Source of the DNA: Marivirga sericea
GTDB lineage: Bacteria; Bacteroidota; Bacteroidia; Cytophagales; Cyclobacteriaceae
DNA: 64,000 nt
Direction: 5' to 3'
Assembly (NCBI RefSeq): GCF_900177665.1
Contig: NZ_FXAW01000001.1
Location: 1,131,099 to 1,195,098 of the forward strand
The notes below the pieces were generated by a model, which was not told the DNA's origin, did no database searches, and saw nothing but the letters and a program-made list of their open reading frames with translations. Below, one piece after another: positions 57,116 through 64,000 of the stretch. A program made the translations under genes and the position numbers. Positions within the stretch are counted from its first letter, which is position 1. Every line of letters begins with the position of its first letter.

Positions 57116-59034
57116 AAACTGCTAAGCTTTTAAAACTATATTTTATAGGCTTTTTGCTGATTTATTTCTCACCGTCCCAAGCTCAAATTCAGGAGAGACC
57201 AATTTCTCATTTACAAAAAAATCAAAGCTCTACACAAAGAACAGCTATCACCATCGATACTTTATCACTACCATTATGGGAAGATTTTTCCTATAAAGAG
57301 TCGCAACCCGATAGTAGTATCTGGCTTTATGGCGAGAATATATTCGTTAATAGTAGCTACGCTCACCTTCCACCTTCCATAAATGTTGCCTCTTTAGATG
57401 GATTTAATGGTCAAGGACAGCCTTACGATCCCGATGCAAGCAATAATGGTATCGGAGATAGCTTGGTCTCACAACCAATAGACTTATCCGGCTTCACAGT
57501 CAACTCCAATATCAACCTAAGCTTTTTTTGGCAACCTGGCTATGGTGGATTTGCACCAGATCAGCAAGATTCTTTGAAAATAAGTTTTAAAAATTCAGAA
57601 GGGAATTGGATTCAAGTTGGGGGATTTAGGGGAAATGGAAATATAGAACCGCTCTTATTTTCGCAACATTTTGAGCGAGTAAATGATACAAGCTTTTTGC
57701 ATGCTGGTTTCCAATTCAAATTTGAAATAGCTGGTAATTTAGCTGGTGATTTTGATTTATGGAATATTGACTACATCTATTTAAATGAAGGAAATACGCC
57801 TGTTGGCACTCAAGAAAATGCCTATGACTCATATGAAGACAGAACGTTCTCAAGAAAAGCCGGCACCCCATTCGGAAACTATTTCGCAATACCGCTGCAT
57901 CATTTAGAAGAAGAATGGCTCACTCAAAACCTTCATTCATCAGATTTTATTTACAATAATTTATGGGCCGGAAATGCAAACAACTTCTCCTTCGGAACAG
58001 AATTCTTTAGTATTGTTTACGACACCCTCAAAGCAGGCAGTATTATCGATTCATTGGATGTAGATGGAATATTTCTAACAGACTTACAAGATACCGCCCG
58101 CTTTACCTATAAAGTCAAAAACAAAACACAATTCATTGATTATTTGATCGCTGAGAAAAACGTTGAAGACTCTGTATATCTAAATTTCCAGTTCAACCTG
58201 GGTACTAATGACAGCTTATTCTTTGAAACCGTCAATGGAGTAGCTCAATACTACCCTGACTTAAGTTTCAGGCAAAATGACACCATATCTACCATTATTC
58301 CATTACATGATTTTTATGCATATGATGACGGCACAGCAGAATCAAGAATTCAACTCAATTCCAGAAACTATCTGCTTGCGCAAGGCTATGAAATGATAGG
58401 CGAGCAATACTTAACCGGAATTGAGTTATATGCTCCTAATATTGGACAAAATTCATCAACTCAAAATATTACTTTACTTGTCTGGAATGAGCTTACTGCC
58501 AATACTGATGATATTCTCAGAGCGCAAAACGTCTTAATTAATGAAAGCACTTCAATCAATCAATTTCAAAGGTTTTCATTCGACAGGCCTGTTCTACTGA
58601 AAGGCGAGTTCTTTATTGGATACAGAGAAGAAAATGACGAGCCTCTTTCCATAGGATTTGATAAGAGTACAAATAGTGCCGACAAACTTTTCTACAATCA
58701 AAGTGGTACCTGGGAGCCCAATACGGTTTTAGAAGGAAGCGTCATGATTCGTCCTGTATTCGATGAGGCAAGAATTACAGTTTCTAATGAAAAAGTATTG
58801 GATACTGACTGGAGAATAAAAGCATATCCCAACCCCAATAAGGGGCTACTAAAGCTTACAGAGAACTGGGATCAAATAAAAATATACGATCTTCAAGGGA
58901 GATTACGGCTAGAGTCTTCTAATCCAGAAAATCTAAAAGAACTGGATATCAGTAAATTAGAGAATGATCTTTATTTATTAAAGATCATGAAGGGCAGTAA
59001 GCAAAGCATTTTAAAGATTATGCTTAGGAAATAA
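57112..59034 (+). CDS. T9SS-exported protein of unknown function
   Basis: 640 residues. The signal peptide is 1-24 (LLIYFSPSQA). The N-terminal part contains a lectin- or MAM-like segment (NINLSFFWQPGYGGFAPDQQ, FDLWNIDYIYLNEGNTPVGT) with no catalytic motif that I recognise. The C-terminal 75 residues are a T9SS type A sorting domain (RIKAYPNPNKGLLKLTENWD, IKIYDLQGRLRL, LYLLKIMKGSKQS). It is coupled to the PASTA gene by ATGA, an unusual setting for a T9SS cargo. Confidence 0.88.
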   Translation: MKTAKLLKLYFIGFLLIYFSPSQAQIQERPISHLQKNQSSTQRTAITIDTLSLPLWEDFSYKESQPDSSIWLYGENIFVNSSYAHLPPSINVASLDGFNGQGQPYDPDASNNGIGDSLVSQPIDLSGFTVNSNINLSFFWQPGYGGFAPDQQDSLKISFKNSEGNWIQVGGFRGNGNIEPLLFSQHFERVNDTSFLHAGFQFKFEIAGNLAGDFDLWNIDYIYLNEGNTPVGTQENAYDSYEDRTFSRKAGTPFGNYFAIPLHHLEEEWLTQNLHSSDFIYNNLWAGNANNFSFGTEFFSIVYDTLKAGSIIDSLDVDGIFLTDLQDTARFTYKVKNKTQFIDYLIAEKNVEDSVYLNFQFNLGTNDSLFFETVNGVAQYYPDLSFRQNDTISTIIPLHDFYAYDDGTAESRIQLNSRNYLLAQGYEMIGEQYLTGIELYAPNIGQNSSTQNITLLVWNELTANTDDILRAQNVLINESTSINQFQRFSFDRPVLLKGEFFIGYREENDEPLSIGFDKSTNSADKLFYNQSGTWEPNTVLEGSVMIRPVFDEARITVSNEKVLDTDWRIKAYPNPNKGLLKLTENWDQIKIYDLQGRLRLESSNPENLKELDISKLENDLYLLKIMKGSKQSILKIMLRK

Positions 59035-59188
59035 GTCATAAGATTTACAATTAAAAAGGTGATTCATTTGTGTAGAGCGACAATGCCCAAATTATTAGTA
59101 AAGATTTACAAAGACCCGAATTTATCTAACTATTAGCTCCACCTCCAAAATTAAAATGGTAATTTCACCATTTAATTAATACAACAAT

Positions 59189-59635
59189 ATGAAACCCACA
59201 GTAGATCATAACAACTTTAGATTTTCGGAAGACATACAAGTGAGATGGACCGACTTAGATCCATTGGCACATGTCAACAACTCCATCTACATTCAATATT
59301 TCGAAATTGCACGCGGTCGCTATATGCTACAAGCATCCCCTTCTTGGGATTGGCACAAAGACATGTTTTTATTGGCTAATATTAATTGTAATTATTTGCA
59401 AGAATTAAAAATTGGAATGCCAAAGACAAAATGTTGGGTTAGGACCAAAGAAATGGGCAGAAAGAGTTTTGTTCTAGAGTATATGATTACTACTGATGAT
59501 AAAACAGTTCATACTGTAGGAACTTCAATACAAGTAATGTTCGACACCAAAACAAAAACTACCATTGAAATTCCAGAATGGTTAAGAACTGAGTTAATGA
59601 GATATGAAATAGATGGCAGCATAGCGTTGAAGTGA
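59189..59635 (+). CDS. Acyl-CoA/acyl-ACP thioesterase (hotdog fold)
   Basis: 148 residues of the 4HBT/FadM-type thioesterase family. The signature VRWTDLDPLAHVNNSIYIQY with following FEIARGRYML is clear. Substrate chain length unknown. Single gene after a 154-nt gap. Confidence 0.9.
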   Translation: MKPTVDHNNFRFSEDIQVRWTDLDPLAHVNNSIYIQYFEIARGRYMLQASPSWDWHKDMFLLANINCNYLQELKIGMPKTKCWVRTKEMGRKSFVLEYMITTDDKTVHTVGTSIQVMFDTKTKTTIEIPEWLRTELMRYEIDGSIALK

Positions 59636-59671
59636 TTTTTCCAAACAAATCAGTTTCTACACAAAACTAAA

Positions 59672-59703
59672 TTGTCTATCAAGTCGTTCTTGGTGTAAAT
59701 TTG
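59672..59703 (+). promoter_or_regulatory. Bacteroidota-type promoter for msrA
   Basis: TTG at 59672-59674, 21-nt spacer, and TAAATTTG at 59696-59703: the best match in the window to the -33 TTG / -7 TAnnTTTG consensus. The ATG is 8 nt downstream of the -7 box. Confidence 0.6.
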
Positions 59704-59711
59704 ATAATATT

Positions 59712-60350
59712 ATGATAAGAAATACTGCAATAATTATTCTAAGTATACTTTTTTTCGCTTGCGCTGCAGAGAATAAAAAATCTGAGATTTCGGAGACTGA
59801 TACGCAACCAATTCAAAATACAGCAAAAATAGATACTGCCTATTTTGCGGGCGGGTGTTTTTGGTGTGTAGAAGCTTCATTTGAACAAATTAAAGGGATC
59901 AAAGAAGCTGTTTCAGGTTATTCTGGAGGAGAAGAAAAGAATCCGTCTTATAAGGAAGTTAGCTACGGTAGAACTAACCATGCGGAGGCTGTAATGGTTT
60001 TGTATGACAGCTCAATAATAAACTATGAGACCTTATTGGAAATTTTCTTTGTTGCCCATGATCCTACTCAATTGAACCGACAAGGGCCTGATGTAGGTAA
60101 ACAATATCGTTCTGCTATCTTTTATCGCAATTCAACGGAAAAAAATCTAGCTTTGAAGAAAATGAATGAGTTAGCTCCAAAGTTTAATAATGAGATCGTT
60201 ACGGAACTCACTGCTTTCACCAAGTTTTGGGAAGCTGAAGATTATCACCAGGATTACGAGAAGAAAAATCCTAATGACCGTTATATAGTTAATGTTTCAA
60301 AACCTAAAATAGATAAGGTAGCCAAAACATTTCAAGATCTATTGAAATAA
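59712..60350 (+). CDS. msrA: Peptide-methionine (S)-S-oxide reductase, lipoprotein form
   Basis: Repairs oxidised methionine in proteins. 212 residues. An N-terminal lipoprotein signal ends ILFFAC (Cys17), so this MsrA is envelope-anchored rather than cytosolic. Catalytic Cys49 in YFAGGCFWCVEASFEQIKG; EAVSGYSGGEEKNPSYKEVS; DPTQLNRQGPDVGKQYRSAI; EDYHQDYEKKNP. All are canonical. No msrB is fused or adjacent. Confidence 0.95.
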   Translation: MIRNTAIIILSILFFACAAENKKSEISETDTQPIQNTAKIDTAYFAGGCFWCVEASFEQIKGIKEAVSGYSGGEEKNPSYKEVSYGRTNHAEAVMVLYDSSIINYETLLEIFFVAHDPTQLNRQGPDVGKQYRSAIFYRNSTEKNLALKKMNELAPKFNNEIVTELTAFTKFWEAEDYHQDYEKKNPNDRYIVNVSKPKIDKVAKTFQDLLK

Positions 60351-60373
60351 AGTTTAAGTACTGAGAAAATAGG

Positions 60374-60406
60374 AAAGGCACCAGCTCAGAGCAGGTGCCT
60401 TTTTTA
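60374..60406. terminator. Bidirectional terminator between msrA and the aldolase gene
   Basis: 9-bp stem AAAGGCACC (60374-60382) with GGTGCCTTT (60394-60402), 11-nt loop, T run to 60406, between converging genes. Confidence 0.82.
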
Positions 60407-60427
60407 TTTTCCTTTAGCTTATTATTT

Positions 60428-61489
60428 TTAAGCTAGTTTATTCAAGCAATTCAATTCTTTAAAAGCCTGCTTCAATCTAACCACCATGCTCTCTTCACCT
60501 TTTCTTAGCCAAGCTCTAGGATCATAAAATTTCTTATTGGGAGCATCAGGGTCATCAGAAGTCCCGATTTGCATCTGCAATCTATCCTCATTATCCTTAT
60601 AATAATTTCTAACACCATTCCAGAAAGACCATTGCATATCTGTATCGATATTCATCTTTACTGCACCATATCCAATAGCTTCCTCTATTTTCTCTGGCTC
60701 AGAACCTGATCCGCCATGAAAAACAAACAATACCGGCTTATCTCCTGTATTATGCTTCTTTTGGATGTGATCTTGAGAATTCTTCAAGATATCTGGACGC
60801 AACTCAACATTACCTGGTTTATATACACCATGAACATTACCAAATGAAGCTGCAATAGTGAAGTTGTCACTAATTTCTTTCAACTGCTCATAAGCATAGG
60901 CTACCTCCTCAGGTTGGGTATATAATCTGCTGCTATCTACTCCAGTATTATCAACCCCATCTTCTTCTCCACCGGTGATACCCAACTCAATTTCGAGATG
61001 CATCCCCATTTCTGACATCGGCTTCAAATACTTCTTACAAATTTCTATGTTCTCTTCTAAAGGCTCTTCTGACAAATCTATCATATGAGAGCTAAACAAA
61101 GGCTTTCCATGTGTTTTATAAAACTCTTTTCCAGCTTCCAGTAGTCCATCAATCCAAGGCAATAACTTTTTAGCACAATGATCAGTATGTAGCACTACTG
61201 GGACGCCATATTCTTTTGACATCAAATGCACATGGTGAGCACCCGCAACAGCACCTGCAATAGCTGCTTTTTGACCATCATTTGAAAGCCCTTTACCAGC
61301 ATTAAATACCGCCCCTCCATTTGAAAACTGAATAAAAACTGGAGAATTCACATCTCTAGCAGTCTCTAAAACTGCGTTGATGGAATTGTTACCAATTACA
61401 TTGACTGCAGGCATTGCATACTTATTGTCTTTAGCATGATGAAGTAAATTCATCATTTCATCTCCGGATAATACTCCTGGTTTAGCCAT
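60428..61489 (-). CDS. fbaA: Fructose-bisphosphate aldolase, class II
   Basis: Zinc-dependent glycolytic/gluconeogenic aldolase. 353 residues, of the longer (type A, E. coli FbaA-like) form. Asp103 and zinc-ligand His104 in VVLHTDHCAKKLLPW; glycine-rich phosphate-binding segment VFHGGSGSEPEKIEEAIGYG; AVKMNIDTDMQWSFWNGVRN. No signal peptide. Single gene on the minus strand. Confidence 0.96.
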   Translation of the reverse strand: MAKPGVLSGDEMMNLLHHAKDNKYAMPAVNVIGNNSINAVLETARDVNSPVFIQFSNGGAVFNAGKGLSNDGQKAAIAGAVAGAHHVHLMSKEYGVPVVLHTDHCAKKLLPWIDGLLEAGKEFYKTHGKPLFSSHMIDLSEEPLEENIEICKKYLKPMSEMGMHLEIELGITGGEEDGVDNTGVDSSRLYTQPEEVAYAYEQLKEISDNFTIAASFGNVHGVYKPGNVELRPDILKNSQDHIQKKHNTGDKPVLFVFHGGSGSEPEKIEEAIGYGAVKMNIDTDMQWSFWNGVRNYYKDNEDRLQMQIGTSDDPDAPNKKFYDPRAWLRKGEESMVVRLKQAFKELNCLNKLA

Positions 61490-61653
61490 GTTTATCTATT
61501 TAAGTTTGTTAAAAATCTTTCAGAATCCAAAAATGCCAATAATGGTAGAAATATAAAAGGGAAAGCAGTTTTAATGTTAATGATTTGATGTGCAGGGATA
61601 TTGCTAAGTTAATTTACTGTATGAAAGTGATAATATTGAATAAATTAACGCTT

Positions 61654-61680
61654 AAAAAAACAGAGAGCAAAGCCCTCTGC
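61654..61680 (-). terminator. Terminator downstream of susD
   Basis: On the minus strand, stem CAGAG/CTCTG (61661-61679, with one more G-C pair after a mismatch) followed by seven T (61660-61654), about 42 nt after the susD stop. Confidence 0.7.
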
Positions 61681-61721
61681 GTTTTCGTTTTATGATTGTA
61701 TATGAAGAAGAATTTTAATAA

Positions 61722-63278
61722 TTAATATCCATCGTTTTGTTCCAATTCAGGATTCGCTGCTAAATCAGTAGCTGGAATTGGAAATATTTCCAAATGTTCA
61801 CTTATTGAAGCTCCATCAATGTTATTCCCTTTCCATGGCCAAGTATATGTTCCACCTGTATATTGTCCGAAACGAATTAAATCAGCTCTCCTGTGACCTT
61901 CCCAATAAAGCTCTCTAGCTCGTTCATCTAAAATAAAATCTAGCGTTAAAGCACCAGCAGTTATGTTTCCTGAATTATCACCATATGCTCTTTCTCTTAA
62001 TTGGTTAATGAAGGTTACCGCCGTAGCTTCACTTCCGCCTCCACCACGCAAAACTGCTTCTGCATACATCAAATAGGCATCGGCTAACCTGAACATAGGG
62101 TAGTCTGTGTCCGCAAATTCAGTATTACTACCCTGTTCACCATCTGTGGTCAAGTTCGTATATTTTGGCACAGCATATCCTTCCGTAAAAACTGTTAAAT
62201 CTGCAATTTCTAAAGTTTGTCCATCAGAAAAGAATCTTGCTCTGCTGTCAATATCGCCTGTTTCATCAGGAAATAATGCTACAAGATTTTCTGTTGTTCT
62301 TAATCCTGCCCAAGCACCGCTTGTTCCATAATCAGCAGCTGTCATATTTCCACCAATCGCTCCATTAATCAAGAAAGTAGTGCTTCCGTAGCTCTGAGTT
62401 TGAATACCATCAGACGGAAGCGTGAATATCAGTTCATTACTTGTATGATTATCTGCTCTGAAATTCAATTGGTAGTCATTTTCTATTGAATAAGGACCAT
62501 TGAGCACTTTTTCCAAAGCAGTTACGGCTTCCAAATAATGATTACTTCCTGTATACACTTCGCCATTTAAGTATAATTTTGCTTGTAACATCCAAAGTGC
62601 TGCTTTATCAGCTCTTCCGTATTCATTTTGCTGCGGATCAGGCAGATCACCTTCTATGGCACTCAGTTCTTCTGCTATAAAATTAAACACTTCTTCTGGT
62701 GTATTTTGCACTGGAAAATCAGTGGTGATTTCCGTCACTATAGGGACATTTCTAAATAAATCCAAAGCATGCCAGTAAGCTAGTGCTCTCAAAAATCGCA
62801 CTTCACTTCTGTAAGCTTGAGCTGTTGCTATCTCTGTATCATTGTATCCGTAATCAGCTAACAAATCACTACTACTTTGTTCTAAAAAGTCGTTACTGTA
62901 TGAAATAATAAGGAATAATCTATAGTACAGCACATTAACGAACTGGTTGTCAGAAGACCAAGTATGCGTATTCAAATCTTGAATACCAGCATCTTGCCAA
63001 GCGATGACTGCTTCGTCAGTAGTTAATTCCTGCGCTTTCCAATAAGCTCTAATGTAAGAGGTAAAGCCCTCATCGTTTACCAAAGCTAAATCTGCATCAC
63101 CTGCTGGGCCTTGCTGCCCCGTTAAACTGTAAGCTGCATAAATTTTAGCCATGTAGCGTTCCAAGTTTTTAACATCTTGAAAGGCTATGTTTGCTGTTTC
63201 TCCAAATTCAGGTCTTAAATCTAAATCAGTACATGATATGATAAAACCCGCTAGAATAATGTATATAAATTTCTTCAT
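61722..63278 (-). CDS. SusD/RagB-family nutrient-binding outer-membrane lipoprotein
   Basis: 518 residues. The lipoprotein signal ends GFIISC (Cys16). The SusD-like TPR-rich architecture is clear: RSEVRFLRALAYWHALDLFR, ADKAALWMLQAKLYLNGEVY, FRLADAYLMYAEAVLRGGGG, FILDERARELYWEGHRRADL and the closing PIPATDLAANPELEQNDGY. It forms the lid of a SusCD importer with the adjacent SusC gene. The substrate (glycan or peptide) is not evident because the rest of the locus lies outside the window. Confidence 0.95.
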   Translation of the reverse strand: MKKFIYIILAGFIISCTDLDLRPEFGETANIAFQDVKNLERYMAKIYAAYSLTGQQGPAGDADLALVNDEGFTSYIRAYWKAQELTTDEAVIAWQDAGIQDLNTHTWSSDNQFVNVLYYRLFLIISYSNDFLEQSSSDLLADYGYNDTEIATAQAYRSEVRFLRALAYWHALDLFRNVPIVTEITTDFPVQNTPEEVFNFIAEELSAIEGDLPDPQQNEYGRADKAALWMLQAKLYLNGEVYTGSNHYLEAVTALEKVLNGPYSIENDYQLNFRADNHTSNELIFTLPSDGIQTQSYGSTTFLINGAIGGNMTAADYGTSGAWAGLRTTENLVALFPDETGDIDSRARFFSDGQTLEIADLTVFTEGYAVPKYTNLTTDGEQGSNTEFADTDYPMFRLADAYLMYAEAVLRGGGGSEATAVTFINQLRERAYGDNSGNITAGALTLDFILDERARELYWEGHRRADLIRFGQYTGGTYTWPWKGNNIDGASISEHLEIFPIPATDLAANPELEQNDGY

Positions 63279-63288
63279 TTTCCTTTAA

Positions 63289-64000
63289 TTAAAATTTTGC
63301 GTTTACTCCGAAAATAAATGCAGTAGATGGAGGATAAATATTATTATCGATTTGCACCTCTGGGTCTAATCCACTATAGCCCGAAATTGGTAGCATATTT
63401 TGGACAGTACCGTATAGTCTTAATCTGAAATCTTGAATTTGGTTGAAATTGTAACCTACTGTTAAATTATCAAGCTTTAAGAAACTACTATTCTCTATGT
63501 AATAATTGGATAATAATTGCCTATTCTGAAAGCCAGTTTCAATAACTGATTCGTGCAGATTATTTAGTATTTGGGCTTCGGTCAATCTTCCTGACCAACC
63601 ATTGGCTGAAGCTGTATTATTATATGTTTGGCCGCCCAGTTTCGCTCTTAAAGTAAAATTAAGATCGAAATTACCGTACCTCATATTGGAGCTCACATTG
63701 GTAAATATTGGATGTATCGCTACCCCTTGAGTTTGCAAATCATTTTCGTTGATCAGCCCATTATCATCAATATCTTCATAGATACTGTTAGTCCCACCTG
63801 TTAAAGGGTTGCCTGCGTCATCATAAAGATGATTATAAGAATAAAAAGTCGAAATTGGCTGCCCTACTTGCAAAACTTGAATTGTTCGACCAATATCTCC
63901 TGTAATACCCCCTACTTGAATACCAGGGCTGTCTTCATCTATTTCATTATTAAGCTTTACAATTCTATTTTGATTGTAAGTGAAATTATATCCTAAATCC
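63289..64000 (-). CDS. SusC/RagA-family TonB-dependent outer-membrane receptor (5' part off the window)
   Basis: Only the C-terminal ~237 residues are present; the frame is open to the right edge. Upstream of base 63873 it continues in frame (DLGYNFTYNQNRIVKL, IQVGGITGDIGRTIQV), so there is no start here. Typical SusC C-terminal strands: FNFTLRAKLGGQTYNNTASA, SSFLKLDNLTVGYNFNQIQD, LRLYGTVQNMLPISGYSGLD and terminal FIFGVNAKF with C-terminal Phe. It is followed 10 nt later by susD. Confidence 0.95.
   Translation of the reverse strand, partial: DLGYNFTYNQNRIVKLNNEIDEDSPGIQVGGITGDIGRTIQVLQVGQPISTFYSYNHLYDDAGNPLTGGTNSIYEDIDDNGLINENDLQTQGVAIHPIFTNVSSNMRYGNFDLNFTLRAKLGGQTYNNTASANGWSGRLTEAQILNNLHESVIETGFQNRQLLSNYYIENSSFLKLDNLTVGYNFNQIQDFRLRLYGTVQNMLPISGYSGLDPEVQIDNNIYPPSTAFIFGVNAKF

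Noticed and set aside
63871-63873. TTG at 63873 as the start of a short SusC-like protein
   Set aside because: The frame is open beyond it to the window edge with SusC-like residues, so it is an internal leucine codon.

Overview
The window is a 64 kb stretch of AT-rich chromosome from a Bacteroidota bacterium, most likely of the Cytophagales/Cytophagia type. The lineage call rests on several things seen together. There is a PorQ component of the type IX secretion system (T9SS), and there are two large secreted proteins ending in T9SS C-terminal sorting domains. A SusC/SusD pair sits at the right edge. Genes recur that are typical of the phylum (DUF2911, a Gfo/Idh oxidoreductase with DUF1080, fused RibBA, SUF Fe-S assembly). 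Several genes have TAnnTTTG promoter boxes. The genus is an inference I cannot confirm. I see no rRNA, tRNA, transposase, integrase, phage gene or CRISPR array; the content is mostly housekeeping.

Layout. 1-4.8 kb: lon (5' end off the window), porQ and hslU form one operon joined by two ATGA overlaps and closed by a strong terminator. 4.9-14.1 kb: an SDR reductase, a 1365-residue AsmA-like envelope protein, a UvrD/FBH1-like helicase with a C-terminal helix-turn-helix-like module, and a PD40/OmpA protein. 14.1-18.8 kb (minus): serine hydrolase, dapA with an overlapping uncharacterised gene, and ligA. 19-23 kb: a DPP4-type peptidase converging on a fatty acyl-CoA ligase. 23.5-29.9 kb: the sufBCDSE-DUF59 operon followed by a bacilliredoxin gene. 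29.9-33.5 kb (minus): an amidase lipoprotein and two exported proteins of unknown function.

34-40 kb: a DEAD-box helicase with a DbpA-like RRM behind a structured-looking leader, then a glycoside-oxidation-type group (Gfo/Idh oxidoreductase, DUF1080, TIM-barrel epimerase-like protein), then mscL. 40-45.6 kb: DUF2911, dCMP deaminase, a lipocalin-like lipoprotein, murB, a TPR lipoprotein, xseB, surE and an exported unknown protein. 45.6-50.3 kb: ribBA and dnaG (minus), divergent from mrp-nfuA-like genes (plus). 50.4-59 kb: an M43 metalloprotease with a T9SS tail, then an ATGA-coupled trio of a tandem D-Ala-D-Ala ligase (two ligase units in one 894-residue chain), a membrane PASTA protein and a T9SS-tailed secreted protein. 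59-64 kb: thioesterase, msrA, class II aldolase, susD, and susC running off the right edge.

Themes. Two separate Fe-S maturation loci (SUF and Mrp/Nfu) lie in the window, with thiol redox factors (Brx, MsrA) among the genes. Envelope and peptidoglycan functions recur (murB, tandem ddl, PASTA, AsmA-like, OmpA, T9SS parts). The most unusual items are the tandem ddl-PASTA-T9SS cargo operon, the helicase with an added DNA-binding-like tail, the lon-porQ-hslU coupling, the leader upstream of the DEAD-box gene, and several intergenic inverted or tandem repeats. I found no clear new defence or mobile system.
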